Counted from the first letter of the stretch, positions 1-8,759 are shown. The stretch is DNA of 36,665 nucleotides from an uncultured Holophagaceae bacterium (GCA_903839205.1 CAIMBM010000236.1:1-36665), one strand, 5' to 3'. A program made the numbers and translations. Notes: generated by a model from the sequence alone, not told the origin.

Positions 1-1356
1 CCGCTGATCCTCAAGGTGGCCAAGGAGCTCAAGGTCGAGCCCCTCATCGGCCTGCGCGCCAAGCTCAATGCCCAGGGCTCCGGCAAGTGGGAGACCAGTG
101 CCGGCGATCACGCCAAGTTCGGCCTCACCACCCGCGAGATCCTGGACGCCATCGAGGTACTAGAGAAGCGCGACCTGCTGGACAGCGTCATCGAGTTGCA
201 CTTCCACATCGGCAGCCAGATCACCGACATCCGCAAGATCAAGTCGGCCATGAAGGAGGCCACCCGCATCTACGCCAAGCTGCGCAAGCTCGGCGTGCCC
301 ATCCGCTACCTCAACGTGGGCGGCGGCCTGGGCGTGGACTATGACGGCAGCAAGACCACCTTCAGCAGTTCCATGAACTACACCATCGCCGAGTACGCCG
401 CCGACGTGGTCTACACCACCAAGGATATCTGCACCCAGGAGCAGGTGCCCATGCCGGATCTGCTCAGCGAATCGGGCCGGGCCATCGTGGCCTACCACGA
501 GGTGGTGGTCGTGGACATCATCGGCCTCATCGACACCACGCACACCAAGTACACCGTGGCCCTCACGGGCAATGAGCCCCAGATCCTGAAGGAGCTGGCC
601 TACACCCGGGACAACATCTCCATCAAGAACTTCTCGGAGATGTACCACGACGCCATCACCCAGAAGGACGAGATGCTCACCCTCTTCAATCTGGGCTACC
701 TGGGGCTGGAGGACCGGAGCAAGGGCGAGACCCTGTTCTGGGAAGTCTGCCGCAAGCTCTCGCGCATCCTTGCCAGCAAGACCCTGAAGTACATTCCCGA
801 GGAATTCCAGGATCTCAACAAGAGCCTGGCCGACAAGCTCATCGCCAACTTCAGCATCTTCCAGTCCATGCCGGACCACTGGGCCATCGAGCAGCTCTTC
901 CCGGTCATGCCCATCCACCGCCTCAAGGAGAAACCGGGGCTGTCCGCCACCCTCTGCGACATCACCTGCGACAGCGACGGGAAGATGGAGAAGTTCATCG
1001 ACCTGAAGGACGTGCGGGACGAGATCCCCTTCCACGAACCCCGGAGCGGCGAGGCCTACTATGTCGCCTTCTTCCTCACGGGCGCCTACCAGGACATCCT
1101 GGGCATGCGGCACAACCTGTTCGGCGCGCCCAACGAGGCCCACATCATGGTCCACGAGGACGACACCTTCAAGGTCCAGCACAGCGTGGCGGGCGACACC
1201 GTGGATCACGTCCTCCGCAGCGTCCACTACGACCCCGACGTCCTGATCCAGGGACCCCAGACCCGGCGGAAGGCCAGCGTCAAGAATGACGCCGCCGAAG
1301 CCCTGCGCGCCCTCCTGACGGAGGAGCGGAAGCTGCATACCTACCTGGAGATCTGA
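1..1356 (+). CDS. speA: Biosynthetic arginine decarboxylase, C-terminal part (5' truncated by window edge)
   Basis: The frame is open from base 1 and ends at TGA 1354-1356, giving about 451 residues of a protein that is normally about 630-650 long, so the N-terminal part with the PLP lysine lies outside the window. SpeA converts arginine to agmatine and CO2, the first step of agmatine-route putrescine synthesis, as a soluble PLP enzyme of the alanine-racemase-like fold. Visible family signatures are GLRAKL followed by GSGKW near the left edge, HFHIGSQ, the glycine-rich NVGGGLGVDY phosphate-binding loop, ESGRA, and the C-terminal LTGAYQDILGMRHNLFG block. The first ATG in view (43 bases or less from the edge) is internal, not a start. 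The gene converges on the DinB-like gene with one base between the stop codons, so no terminator separates them. Confidence 0.93.
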   Translation, partial: PLILKVAKELKVEPLIGLRAKLNAQGSGKWETSAGDHAKFGLTTREILDAIEVLEKRDLLDSVIELHFHIGSQITDIRKIKSAMKEATRIYAKLRKLGVPIRYLNVGGGLGVDYDGSKTTFSSSMNYTIAEYAADVVYTTKDICTQEQVPMPDLLSESGRAIVAYHEVVVVDIIGLIDTTHTKYTVALTGNEPQILKELAYTRDNISIKNFSEMYHDAITQKDEMLTLFNLGYLGLEDRSKGETLFWEVCRKLSRILASKTLKYIPEEFQDLNKSLADKLIANFSIFQSMPDHWAIEQLFPVMPIHRLKEKPGLSATLCDITCDSDGKMEKFIDLKDVRDEIPFHEPRSGEAYYVAFFLTGAYQDILGMRHNLFGAPNEAHIMVHEDDTFKVQHSVAGDTVDHVLRSVHYDPDVLIQGPQTRRKASVKNDAAEALRALLTEERKLHTYLEI

Positions 1357-1357
1357 T

Positions 1358-1834
1358 TCACCAGCGGGGTTCCGGCTTCTGTTTCCAGAGCCAGATGATG
1401 TAGTCCACGTTCTTGGGCGCCGCACCCAGCGCCCGCAGCCGGGCCATGCACTGGCCCCGGTGGTGCTGGGAATGGAGGCAGACCTGCAGCAGCGCGTCGG
1501 CCACCGGGATCACGCAGGGGGGATCGGGAAACCACGGAACCCGTACGGACTTCGCCAGAGCTTCATCGTCCAGACCCCGCCCCAGGGCCTTCAGGACATG
1601 GTGGCTGGCCTCGCAGCGGGCCTTCAGTTCCTGGAATCCGGGCAGAGGATGGTCGGAAAAGCTGGCCGGATCCCCTTGGAACACGTGCAGGAAGGCCTCC
1701 TGGACCGCCACCATATGATCGGCCCGAGTCTGCAAGTCCTCATCCTCAAGGGCACCAGAGGCATTCCAGGCATAGAAGAAGACTGCGTCCGCCCAGGCCT
1801 GGTGGCTGAGGAGATTCTTCAGCTGACCGATCAT
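1358..1834 (-). CDS. DinB/YfiT-like four-helix-bundle putative metalloenzyme
   Basis: A 158-residue protein of the DinB/YfiT-like superfamily. These are four-helix bundles that usually bind a divalent metal through three histidines; many act as thiol S-transferases (for example with bacillithiol or mycothiol) and many have no known role. The metal triad appears to be His40 (RADHMV) plus His121/His125 in the HSQHHRGQ motif, typical of the family. The ATG is preceded by a strong Shine-Dalgarno GGAGG four bases upstream and by a TAGAAT -10-like hexamer (1854-1859) with an 18-nt gap to the start. It is transcribed alone, divergent from the acyl-CoA dehydrogenase gene. The substrate cannot be told from sequence. 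Confidence 0.8.
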   Translation of the reverse strand: MIGQLKNLLSHQAWADAVFFYAWNASGALEDEDLQTRADHMVAVQEAFLHVFQGDPASFSDHPLPGFQELKARCEASHHVLKALGRGLDDEALAKSVRVPWFPDPPCVIPVADALLQVCLHSQHHRGQCMARLRALGAAPKNVDYIIWLWKQKPEPRW

Positions 1835-1939
1835 GGTGCCTCCGTTGGGCGGATTCTACCGAAGGTCATGGCCCCGGGAGACAGGGATTTCCATGAGAAT
1901 GGGGACCTGAAGATCCCCAGAACAGACAGGAGGCTCCCC

Positions 1940-2827
1940 ATGGACATCCAACTCATCGGCGTGGTCGGCTGCGGACTCATGGGCTCGGGCATCGCCCAGT
2001 GCGCGGCCGAGGCCGGCTGCCAGGTCCTCGTGAAGGAGGCCGACGCGGCGCTGCTCGCCAAGGGGTTCGCCCGTGTCCACGGTGCCTGGGACCGGGCCGT
2101 GGCCAAGGGGAAGGCCACCGAGGAACAGCGCGGTGCCTGGCTCCAGAACCTCCGCGGCACCCTGGATTTCCAGCACCTGGCGGACCGCGACCTCGTGGTC
2201 GAGGCCATCCCGGAGCGCCTCGACCTCAAGCTCCAGACCTTCACGGAACTCGACCGGGTGCTGGGACCCCAGGCGATCCTCTGCACCAACACCTCCAGCC
2301 TCTCCGTCGCCCAGCTCAGCCCGGCGCTGGCGCCCCAGCGCCTGTCCCGACTGGCCGGCCTGCACTTCTTCAACCCGGTGCCCATGATGCCCCTGGTGGA
2401 GGTGATCCGCACCCTCGCCACGGCGGAGGACACACTCACCTCCCTGCGGGCCTTCGTCCAGCGGCTCGGCAAGACCGCCGTCATGGCGCCCGACGCCCCG
2501 GGCTTCATCGTCAACCGGCTGCTGGTGCCCTACCTGCTGGATGCCATCCGCTGCGCCGAGCAGCGGCTGGCCACGGTGGAGGACCTCGACACGGGCATGA
2601 AGCTGGGCTGCGGGCATCCCATGGGGCCACTCCACCTCAGCGACTTCATCGGACTGGACACCATGCTGAGCGTGGCCGAGGTGACCTTCGAGGCCTTCGG
2701 CGAGCCGCGCTTCAAGGCGCCCTCCCTGCTCCGCCAACTGGTGGCCGCCGGCCGGCTGGGCCGCAAGACCGGCTCCGGCTTCTACCGCTGGGATGGGGAG
2801 AAGCGCATGGAGGCCCTGCCCCTCTAA
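1940..2827 (+). CDS. 3-hydroxyacyl-CoA (3-hydroxybutyryl-CoA) dehydrogenase
   Basis: This 295-residue protein is a stand-alone NAD(P)-dependent L-3-hydroxyacyl-CoA dehydrogenase, oxidising 3-hydroxyacyl-CoA or reducing acetoacetyl-CoA in fatty-acid oxidation or butyrate-type metabolism. The Rossmann motif GVVGCGLMGSGIAQ starts at residue 7. The family segments TNTSSLSV, LHFFNPVPMMPLVEV (with the catalytic histidine), PGFIVNRLLVPYL and the C-terminal dimer domain with GRKTGSGFYRW are all present, and the length is normal (about 280-300). A longer frame is open upstream, but the ATG at 1940 is the start because AGGAGG lies just upstream and the Rossmann fold begins immediately. No acetyl-CoA acetyltransferase or enoyl-CoA hydratase is adjacent, so chain-length preference is not indicated. 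Confidence 0.93.
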   Translation: MDIQLIGVVGCGLMGSGIAQCAAEAGCQVLVKEADAALLAKGFARVHGAWDRAVAKGKATEEQRGAWLQNLRGTLDFQHLADRDLVVEAIPERLDLKLQTFTELDRVLGPQAILCTNTSSLSVAQLSPALAPQRLSRLAGLHFFNPVPMMPLVEVIRTLATAEDTLTSLRAFVQRLGKTAVMAPDAPGFIVNRLLVPYLLDAIRCAEQRLATVEDLDTGMKLGCGHPMGPLHLSDFIGLDTMLSVAEVTFEAFGEPRFKAPSLLRQLVAAGRLGRKTGSGFYRWDGEKRMEALPL

Positions 2828-2851
2828 GCGGATCCGGCTACCCTGGCGGTC

Positions 2852-3202
2852 ATGCTCGATGTCCTCCTGATCCCGGCGGCGCTGCTGCTGCTCTTTGCCC
2901 TTCGGGCCGTCCACGATGGCGAGTACCGGCTGCACGGGCACCTCATGACGGCCCTCTTCACCCTGGTGGGCCTGCGGCTGGTGCTGCACCCGAGGGGCCT
3001 CAGTCCGGCCCACCGCACCCTCTGGCTCAGCACCCTGGGCGCCGCGGGGCTGACCATCCTCCTGGGCCGGGCGGCCCTGGCCTGGCGGGAGGCGCGCAGC
3101 ACCCATCCCGCGGTCCTCAGGATCCACCGGAGCGTCGGCACCGCGACCCTCCTGGGGCTGGCCCTCACCACCCTGGTCTGGCTGCTGCGCCAACGCGGTT
3201 GA
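2852..3202 (+). CDS. Small four-helix membrane protein, DUF420-like
   Basis: A 116-residue hydrophobic protein with about four transmembrane segments (roughly residues 3-18, 28-46, 58-76 and 93-112). Two histidine-bearing loops, LHGHLMTALF and HPAVLRIHRSVGTATLLG, recall the paired HRRLM/HR motifs of DUF420/YozB-type membrane proteins, which often accompany cytochrome-oxidase assembly genes. The resemblance is by eye only. It lies 24 bases after the acyl-CoA dehydrogenase gene on the same strand. A TACCCT hexamer 7 nt before the ATG and only a weak GGCGG suggest a very short leader. The stop codon abuts the stop of the convergent response regulator. Function unknown. Confidence 0.7.
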   Translation: MLDVLLIPAALLLLFALRAVHDGEYRLHGHLMTALFTLVGLRLVLHPRGLSPAHRTLWLSTLGAAGLTILLGRAALAWREARSTHPAVLRIHRSVGTATLLGLALTTLVWLLRQRG

Positions 3203-3886
3203 TCAGATCCCCAGCGCCTTCCGCACCTCGTCCATGCGGCGGCGGCTGATGCTGATGCGCCCGGTGGCCAGGACCAGTTCGTCCTCCACGGTCACTTCCC
3301 GCACGGCATCCAAGCGCACCAGGGCGTTGCGGTGCACACGCAGGAAACCGTGATCGCCGAGCCGTTCCTCCCAGTGGGCCAGGGTGCCATCCACCGGCAG
3401 GCGCCCCTCCGGGGTCCAGGCCACGCAGTCCCCCAGGTCCGCCACCAGGGCCTCCACTTCCTCGGGCCGCAGCAGCCTCGTGGTGCCCTTCTTCCGCACG
3501 GGCAGCCGCAGCCATTCCTTCTGGAGGGGCTCGTCCTTGGGCCGGATGCGGGAGAGCGCCTGGGCCACGGCCACCCTAGAGATAGGCTTCAGCAGGTAAT
3601 GCACGGCCCCGCCCGCGAAGGCCTCGATGGCGTGCTGCGGGTAGGCTGTCACGAACACCAGCGAGGGCCGCGGTTCCGGCAGCATGTGCATCAGCTCGGT
3701 GCCCTTCATGCCCGGCATCTCGATGTCGAGGAAGACCGCATCAGGCCGGTGCTCCGCGATGGCGGCGAGCCCCAGGCGGCCATTCTCCGCCGAAGCCACG
3801 ACCGCCACCCCCGGCAGCTCCGACAGGAGGTCCGCCAGGTGGTCCCGTGCCAGGGGCTCGTCCTCGACGACCACAATGCGGATCAT
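3203..3886 (-). CDS. LytTR-family response regulator
   Basis: A 227-residue transcriptional regulator: an N-terminal CheY-like receiver (about 1-115) with acidic pocket Glu8-Asp9, phospho-acceptor Asp54 in VFLDIEMPG and conserved Lys100 in LLKPIS, followed by a LytTR DNA-binding domain (about 125-227). The start chosen is the ATG at 3886. It overlaps the TGA of the upstream kinase (ATGA) and has GGAGG seven bases upstream. The alternative ATG four codons earlier would overlap the kinase further and would lie on the Shine-Dalgarno. Receiver-LytTR proteins of the AgrA/LytR/YpdB type act with LytS-like kinases, exactly the arrangement here. The target genes are not indicated by the neighbourhood. 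Confidence 0.94.
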   Translation of the reverse strand: MIRIVVVEDEPLARDHLADLLSELPGVAVVASAENGRLGLAAIAEHRPDAVFLDIEMPGMKGTELMHMLPEPRPSLVFVTAYPQHAIEAFAGGAVHYLLKPISRVAVAQALSRIRPKDEPLQKEWLRLPVRKKGTTRLLRPEEVEALVADLGDCVAWTPEGRLPVDGTLAHWEERLGDHGFLRVHRNALVRLDAVREVTVEDELVLATGRISISRRRMDEVRKALGI

Positions 3887-4878
3887 GCCTGCCTCCATCG
3901 GAAGCCCACCCGGTGCCGGCCCTCCACCAGGCCCATCTCCAGGTCCTCCGGCCGCTCCAGCCGCTGGCGCAGGGTGTCCAGGGCCGTGCCCGTGCCCCGA
4001 TGGTTGCTGAAGCCCGGCCCCGGATCCTCGACCCAGAGGTGCATGGCGCCCGCAGTGCTCTCGGCTCCGATGCGCACCTCCCCGCCCTGCTCCAGGGGCG
4101 CCACGCCATGCTTGATGGCGTTTTCGACCAGCACCTGGATCGAGAGGGGAGGAACGCAGGCGGACTCCAGGTCCTCGGGAACCTGGACGGACACCCGCAG
4201 GCGGTCCCCCAGGCGGGCCTGTTCGATGCCGAGGTAGGCCTCCACGAAGGCCAGCTCCTGTTTGAGGGGGATGGTGACCTGGTCCGCGGCTGCGATCACC
4301 TGGCGGAACAGCTGGGCCAGGCGTTCCGTGGTGGCCTGGGCGCCCCGGGGATCCTGGTCGATCTGGGCGTGGAGAGTATTCAGCGTGTTGAAGATGAAGT
4401 GGGGCGCCAGCTTGGCGCGGAGGACCTGTTCTCTGGCTTCAAGCAGATCGAAGCTGGCATTCTTGGCCGCCATCGTCTGCTCCATCACGAAGATCATCAT
4501 GCCGAAGAAGACCAGGGGCATGACCATGGTCTGGGTGAAGTAGGTGGGTCGCAGGCCCACCAGGAAGCCCAGCGTCCCGAAAAAAATGGGGACTGCCCCC
4601 CGCCAGCCACCGAAAAACCTGGCCGACTCCTTGTGCTCGATCCTCCGCCGCTCACTTGCATAGAGCCACGCCGCCAGCCACCAGAGCAGGCCGGCGGACA
4701 CCAGGATCGCGATGGCCGCTGGGACAGGCCACCACCCATCCTTGCGGAGCAGAGGCTGGAGGGCGCTCTGCAGGAGGCCCACCGTGATGGCCACCCGGGT
4801 TGCCCACCAGATTCGAGTGCCGGGGCGCTGCTGCCGGAGCTTGTCCCACTCGCATTGAAGCTTCTTCGGGATTGCCAA
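3883..4878 (-). CDS. LytS/YpdA-type membrane sensor histidine kinase
   Basis: A 331-residue sensor kinase of the His_kinase/LytS group. The N-terminal half holds about four membrane segments (around 28-42, 52-73, 95-110 and 117-133) and no recognisable extracellular sensor domain. The phosphorylated histidine is His160 in APHFIFNTLN, followed by an HATPase domain with the N-box VLVENAIKHG and glycine-rich GPGFSNHRGTG. It should autophosphorylate and pass phosphate to Asp54 of the regulator encoded next, with which it overlaps by four bases. The start appears to be TTG at 4878: GGGAGGTGG sits just upstream at proper spacing, and no ATG or GTG fits as well. The signal sensed is unknown. Confidence 0.92.
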   Translation of the reverse strand: MAIPKKLQCEWDKLRQQRPGTRIWWATRVAITVGLLQSALQPLLRKDGWWPVPAAIAILVSAGLLWWLAAWLYASERRRIEHKESARFFGGWRGAVPIFFGTLGFLVGLRPTYFTQTMVMPLVFFGMMIFVMEQTMAAKNASFDLLEAREQVLRAKLAPHFIFNTLNTLHAQIDQDPRGAQATTERLAQLFRQVIAAADQVTIPLKQELAFVEAYLGIEQARLGDRLRVSVQVPEDLESACVPPLSIQVLVENAIKHGVAPLEQGGEVRIGAESTAGAMHLWVEDPGPGFSNHRGTGTALDTLRQRLERPEDLEMGLVEGRHRVGFRWRQA

Positions 4879-4966
4879 TTCGCCACCTCCCTTCCTAGAT
4901 TCTGCAAGGCCAGGAGGGGTCAGGCGGGACTTCCCATCAGGTGGCCAGGGACTGGCTGCGAGCGGT

Positions 4967-6271
4967 TCACCAGGGGTCTTGAACGGTCCTGCCGGCCTGG
5001 GCGTGCCTCAGGGCCTTGAGGCCGATGTCCCGGCGCACCTGCCTGCCGGGCCAGTCCACCTGGGGCAGGGCAGCCTCGATGGCCGCGCGGGCGGCGGCGA
5101 GATCCGGGGCCGAGGTGGCCAGGTTCAGGACGCGGCCCCCGTTGGTCAGCCACTGGCCATCCTGCTTCCGGGTCCCCGCGTGGATGACCGTGACGGCGGG
5201 CGATCTCAGAGCGATGGGGACACCCTTCTTGGCGCCTTCCGGATAGTCCTCGGCCGCCAGCACCACGGCGATGGCCGTGTGGGGCTTCAACTTCAGGTCC
5301 CGGGGGACCAGCCGACCCTCGGCCACCTCCAGCAGCAGGTCCGCCAGGTCCTCGTCCAGCAGCTGCATGAGCACTTGGGTCTCGGGGTCGCCGAAGCGCA
5401 CGTTGTACTCCAGGAGCTCCGGCCCGGAGGCCGTCCACATCACGCCGAGGAAGAGCACCCCCCGGGCCTCGAGACCGTCCCGCTGGAGGCCCCGCACTGT
5501 GGGCTCCACCAGGGTGGTGCGCATGAGCTCGATGTCCCCGGCCCGCAGGAAGGGCAGCGGCCCGAAGGCGCCCATGCCGCCGGTGTTGGGGCCCTGATCG
5601 CCGTCGAAGATGCGCTTGTGGTCCTGGCAGGCGGGCAGCAGGGCGTAGGCCGCGTGCTCGGCGTCCACATCCACCAGCACGTGCAGGGACAATTCCATAC
5701 CCACCAGGGGCGCCTCGAAGACCACCGTCTTGCTGGCGTCGCCGAACTGCCCGGCCAGGAAGGCCCGCAAAGTGGCCAGGGCCTCGGCCTCGTCCTGGGC
5801 CAGGACCACGCCCTTCCCCGCGGCGAGGCCGTCGGCCTTAAGGACGATGGGGAACCCGTGGGGCCAGCGGCGGATGAGGGCCTCGCCCGCCGCCAGGTCC
5901 GTGATGGTGTGGCTGGCGGCGCAGGGGATGGCGTGCCGCTCCATGAACGCCTTGGCGAAGGCCTTGCTGCCCTCCAGCCGGGCGGTGGCGGCGTCGTGGC
6001 CGAAGCAGGGGATGTCCAGGGCCCGCACCGCATCGCCCACCCCCGCCACCAGGGGCACTTCGGGCCCCGCCACGACCAGGTCGGGGCGGTTCGCCGCGCA
6101 CCAGGCCGCCACGGAGGCCGGATCCTCCAGGTCCAGGGCGGCGCGGCCGCCCAGTTCCCCGAGGGCGTCGCTGCCCGGGGCCGAGACCAGGTCCACGGGC
6201 CGGGCCGAGGCCTTCAACTTCAGGGCCAGGGCGTGTTCCCGGCCGCCGGAGCCGAGGAGCAGGATCTTCAT
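4967..6271 (-). CDS. purD: Phosphoribosylamine-glycine ligase (GAR synthetase)
   Basis: This 434-residue ATP-grasp enzyme condenses phosphoribosylamine with glycine in step two of de novo purine synthesis (cytosol). The N-terminal motif MKILLLGSGGREHAL is diagnostic. The ATP-grasp body contains IVLKADGLAAGKGV, GPNTGGMGAFGP and the metal-binding EYNVRFGDPETQ. Length is normal for PurD (about 420-430). The ATG has GGAGGT four bases upstream, with a GATACT -10-like hexamer further up. It stands alone, divergent from tpx and not beside other pur genes. Confidence 0.97.
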   Translation of the reverse strand: MKILLLGSGGREHALALKLKASARPVDLVSAPGSDALGELGGRAALDLEDPASVAAWCAANRPDLVVAGPEVPLVAGVGDAVRALDIPCFGHDAATARLEGSKAFAKAFMERHAIPCAASHTITDLAAGEALIRRWPHGFPIVLKADGLAAGKGVVLAQDEAEALATLRAFLAGQFGDASKTVVFEAPLVGMELSLHVLVDVDAEHAAYALLPACQDHKRIFDGDQGPNTGGMGAFGPLPFLRAGDIELMRTTLVEPTVRGLQRDGLEARGVLFLGVMWTASGPELLEYNVRFGDPETQVLMQLLDEDLADLLLEVAEGRLVPRDLKLKPHTAIAVVLAAEDYPEGAKKGVPIALRSPAVTVIHAGTRKQDGQWLTNGGRVLNLATSAPDLAAARAAIEAALPQVDWPGRQVRRDIGLKALRHAQAGRTVQDPW

Positions 6272-6387
6272 GGGGACCTCCGCCTTCCAGTATCGCCGGA
6301 CCGGGTCTATGGCGGTCCGCGGAAGGTCTCCACCCGGAAGAGGTCCTCACGGTCAAGAATGGCCTCAACGTATCCGGGACTTGGGAG

Positions 6388-6393
6388 TAGGAT
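6388..6393 (+). promoter_or_regulatory. Candidate -10 element (TAGGAT) of tpx
   Basis: TAGGAT lies 20 nt before the tpx ATG, leaving room for the GGGAGG ribosome-binding site. The hexamer matches the TAnnnT pattern seen before several other genes here. No good -35 is visible, so this is a weak call. Confidence 0.35.
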
Positions 6394-6413
6394 GACCCCG
6401 CCGGGAGGTTTCC

Positions 6414-6959
6414 ATGGCCATGATCACCCTGAGCGGCAACCCCATCCATACCTGCGGCGACCTGCCCCTGCCCGGAAACGCGACGCCCTTCTTCACGCTC
6501 ACGCGCGACGATCTCAGCGAGCTCACCAGCGTCGAACTGGAGGGCAGGCGCGTGGTGCTGAGCATCTTCCCCAGCCTGGACACCTCGACCTGCGCCGAGA
6601 GCGTGCGGAAGTTCAACCGCCTGACAGCCGACCTGGCCGACACCGTCATGCTCTGCGTCTCCATGGATCTGCCCTTCGCGCAGGCGCAGTTCTGCGGCGC
6701 CCAGCAACTGGACCGGGTGCTCACCGCCTCCGCCTTCCGGCACCCGGAGTTCGGCCGGGCCTTCGGCGTGACCCTGGTGGACGGTCCCATGCGGGGCCTC
6801 TTCGCCCGGGCCGTCGTCGCGCTGGACGAGAACGGCACCGTCGTGCACACCGAACTGGTGCCAGAGCTCACACAGGAACCCGACTACGACCTGGCCATCC
6901 ATGCCGTCCGGAACCGCCACCACCCCTGCCCCGAGGATGCCCTCGAGACCTCGGAATAG
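6414..6959 (+). CDS. tpx: Thiol peroxidase (2-Cys peroxiredoxin, Tpx family)
   Basis: A 181-residue atypical 2-Cys peroxiredoxin that reduces hydrogen peroxide and organic hydroperoxides using thioredoxin. The peroxidatic cysteine is Cys60 in DTSTCAESV, with the essential threonine at 57, and the resolving cysteine is Cys94 in AQFCGAQQL; the Cys60-Cys94 spacing is that of Tpx rather than AhpC or Bcp. The C-terminus is about 12 residues longer than usual (around HHPCPEDALETSE) and carries an extra cysteine. The ATG at 6414 has GGGAGG five bases upstream. A second in-frame ATG two codons later is possible. It is divergent from purD and converges on the leuD-like gene. Confidence 0.95.
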   Translation: MAMITLSGNPIHTCGDLPLPGNATPFFTLTRDDLSELTSVELEGRRVVLSIFPSLDTSTCAESVRKFNRLTADLADTVMLCVSMDLPFAQAQFCGAQQLDRVLTASAFRHPEFGRAFGVTLVDGPMRGLFARAVVALDENGTVVHTELVPELTQEPDYDLAIHAVRNRHHPCPEDALETSE

Positions 6960-6965
6960 GACCGT

Positions 6966-7460
6966 TCAGGACCTCCGGGCCATCAGCCGGGCCTGGGTGT
7001 AGGGGATGAGGCCGCCGGCGTCCATGATGCCCTTGCGGGCGGCGGGCAGCTGGACCTGATCGAAGGCCCGACCCGTGGTCCGGTTGAGCACCTGGTTGGC
7101 AGTGATCTCCAGCTCGTCGCCCTCGCCGGCCTCAAGCCCGGGACAGATCACGACCGGCAGGCCCAGGTTGATGCTGTTCTGGAGGAAGATGCGGGCGATG
7201 CTCCGGGCGACCACGGCCACCCGGTGGCCCTTCAGGGTCGAACAGGCCTGTTCCCGGCTGGAGCCGCAGCCGAAATTCTCGCCTCCCACGATGATGGAGT
7301 CCGGCGCGAAGGCTCCGGCCCGCAGCTTGGCATTGAAGTCGGTTCGGTCGAAGAAGGCGAACTGGGGGGTCTCCGTCGGCAGCACCGTGGCCATGAATCG
7401 GCCCGGATAGATGTCGTCGGTGCTGATGTCGTTCTCGAGTTTGAGGATGACTTTGGCCAT
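6966..7460 (-). CDS. Aconitase-superfamily dehydratase, small subunit (LeuD-like)
   Basis: A 164-residue swivel-domain subunit of the isopropylmalate-isomerase/homoaconitase type. It carries the DISTDDIYPGRF opening and the substrate-binding loop GGENFGCGSSREQA. Together with the large subunit upstream it should reversibly dehydrate or isomerise a 2-hydroxy-dicarboxylate. It is the last gene of a five-gene minus-strand operon, three bases after the large-subunit stop. The neighbours (CoA-transferase, HMG-CoA-lyase-like enzyme, decarboxylating dehydrogenase) and the absence of leuA/leuB argue against a plain leucine-pathway role. Substrates such as citramalate, dimethylmalate, homocitrate or citrate are all compatible. 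The subunit type is certain; the substrate is not. Confidence 0.88.
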   Translation of the reverse strand: MAKVILKLENDISTDDIYPGRFMATVLPTETPQFAFFDRTDFNAKLRAGAFAPDSIIVGGENFGCGSSREQACSTLKGHRVAVVARSIARIFLQNSINLGLPVVICPGLEAGEGDELEITANQVLNRTTGRAFDQVQLPAARKGIMDAGGLIPYTQARLMARRS

Positions 7461-7463
7461 GGC

Positions 7464-8744
7464 TCACGCCTTCCTGGGATCGGTGATGACGCCCGTGAGG
7501 GCCGAGGCGGCGGCGACCACCGGGCTGCAGAGGTAGACAAACCCCGTGGGGTTGCCCATGCGTCCCTTGAAATTGCGGTTGGTGGTGCTGAGGGCTGTCT
7601 CCCCATCGCCCAGGGCCCCCTCGTGGACACCGAGACAGGGGCCGCAGCCGGAGTTCATCACCACGGCGCCGGCCTTCATGAGGTCGTGGATGTAGCCCTT
7701 GTCGAGGGCCTGGCCGAAGATCCTGCTGGAGGCGGGAAACACGAGCATGCGGGTGCCCTGGGCGACCTTCTTCCCCCGCAGGAGGGCGGCGGCGTCCGCC
7801 AGGTCGTCCAGGCGCCCGTTGGTGCAGCTGCCGATGACGATCTGGTGGACCCTGGTGCCCAGGACCTGGTCGATGGGTTTCACGTTGTCCACGGCATGGG
7901 GGCAGGCGATCTGGGGCACCAGGGCGGATACGTCGACCTCCACCGTACGGACGTATTGAGCATCCGCATCGGGCCCCACGCAGTCGATGCCGCCCACCAC
8001 TCCGGCTTCCTCCCGCAGGTAGCGGATCGTTTCCTCGTCCCCGGGCACGATGCCGGAGGTGGCGCCCGCCTCGACGCTCATGTTGCAGATGGCGAGACGC
8101 CCGCTCGTGCTCATGTTCCGGATGGTCTCGCCGTGGAACTCCAGCACCTTGAAATTGGCGCCCTGGGCCGTGAGCTGGCCGATCAGATAGAGAATCAGAT
8201 CCTTCGGCCCGACCATGGGGGGAAACGCGCCCTTCACCTCCACCCGGATGGTGGCCGGCGCCTCGACGTTCACGGCGATGCCCAGGGCCCAGGCCGAAGC
8301 CATTTCCGTGGCGCCGACACCGAAGCTGAAGGCCCCAAGGGCCCCGTGGCTGGTGGTGTGGGAGTCCGTGCCCACCACCACGGACCCGGGGCGGACATAG
8401 CCGAACTCGGGCAGGATCTGGTGGCAGATGCCCCCCACGTCGCCGCGCACGTCGTGGAACTTGGTGATGCCGTGGGCCGCCACGAACTCCCGGATCTTCT
8501 TCTGATTGGTGGCGGTCTTGGGTGACTCCGCGGGCACCCGGTGGTCGAAGATGATGGCGATCTTGGAAGGGTCCCAGACCTTCGCGTCGAGGCCGGTGCC
8601 TTCGAACACTTCCTGGAACTGGTTGATCACCAGGGCTGCGTTCTCGTGGGACATGGCCAGGTCGACCCGGGGTTCCACCACGTCGCCCGCCCGCACGGAA
8701 GGCAGGCCCGAGGCCCGGGCCAGGATCTTCTCGACGACGGTCAT
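7464..8744 (-). CDS. Aconitase-superfamily dehydratase, large subunit (LeuC-like, [4Fe-4S])
   Basis: About 426 residues, with the three cluster-binding cysteines in GSCTNGR and SGCGPCLG and the conserved DHRVPAESPKT and VGTDSHTTSHGALGAF segments. This is the catalytic iron-sulfur subunit of a two-subunit hydro-lyase of the LeuC/homoaconitase/2,3-dimethylmalate-dehydratase group. The ATG at 8744 gives the family-typical MTVVEKILARASG start. A GTG at 8756, four codons earlier, is an alternative and neither has a clear Shine-Dalgarno. It follows the CoA-transferase gene almost without gap and precedes its small subunit. The substrate is inferred only from context (see the five-gene cassette finding). 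Confidence 0.9.
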   Translation of the reverse strand: MTVVEKILARASGLPSVRAGDVVEPRVDLAMSHENAALVINQFQEVFEGTGLDAKVWDPSKIAIIFDHRVPAESPKTATNQKKIREFVAAHGITKFHDVRGDVGGICHQILPEFGYVRPGSVVVGTDSHTTSHGALGAFSFGVGATEMASAWALGIAVNVEAPATIRVEVKGAFPPMVGPKDLILYLIGQLTAQGANFKVLEFHGETIRNMSTSGRLAICNMSVEAGATSGIVPGDEETIRYLREEAGVVGGIDCVGPDADAQYVRTVEVDVSALVPQIACPHAVDNVKPIDQVLGTRVHQIVIGSCTNGRLDDLADAAALLRGKKVAQGTRMLVFPASSRIFGQALDKGYIHDLMKAGAVVMNSGCGPCLGVHEGALGDGETALSTTNRNFKGRMGNPTGFVYLCSPVVAAASALTGVITDPRKA

Positions 8745-8759
8745 GCCCACGGACACCCC

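Noticed and set aside
1856..3193. Minus-strand 445-codon frame opposite the acyl-CoA dehydrogenase, and similar antisense frames (160-1425, 7224-8525 plus, 8541-9995 plus, 31186-32775 plus)
   Set aside because: All lie opposite genes with clear catalytic motifs, show repetitive Ala/Gly/Arg/His composition and have no ribosome-binding site.
6966..8744. Calling the dehydratase pair leuC/leuD of leucine synthesis
   Set aside because: There is no isopropylmalate synthase in view, and the pair sits in an operon with a CoA-transferase and an HMG-CoA-lyase-like enzyme, so a dedicated leucine role is not supported.
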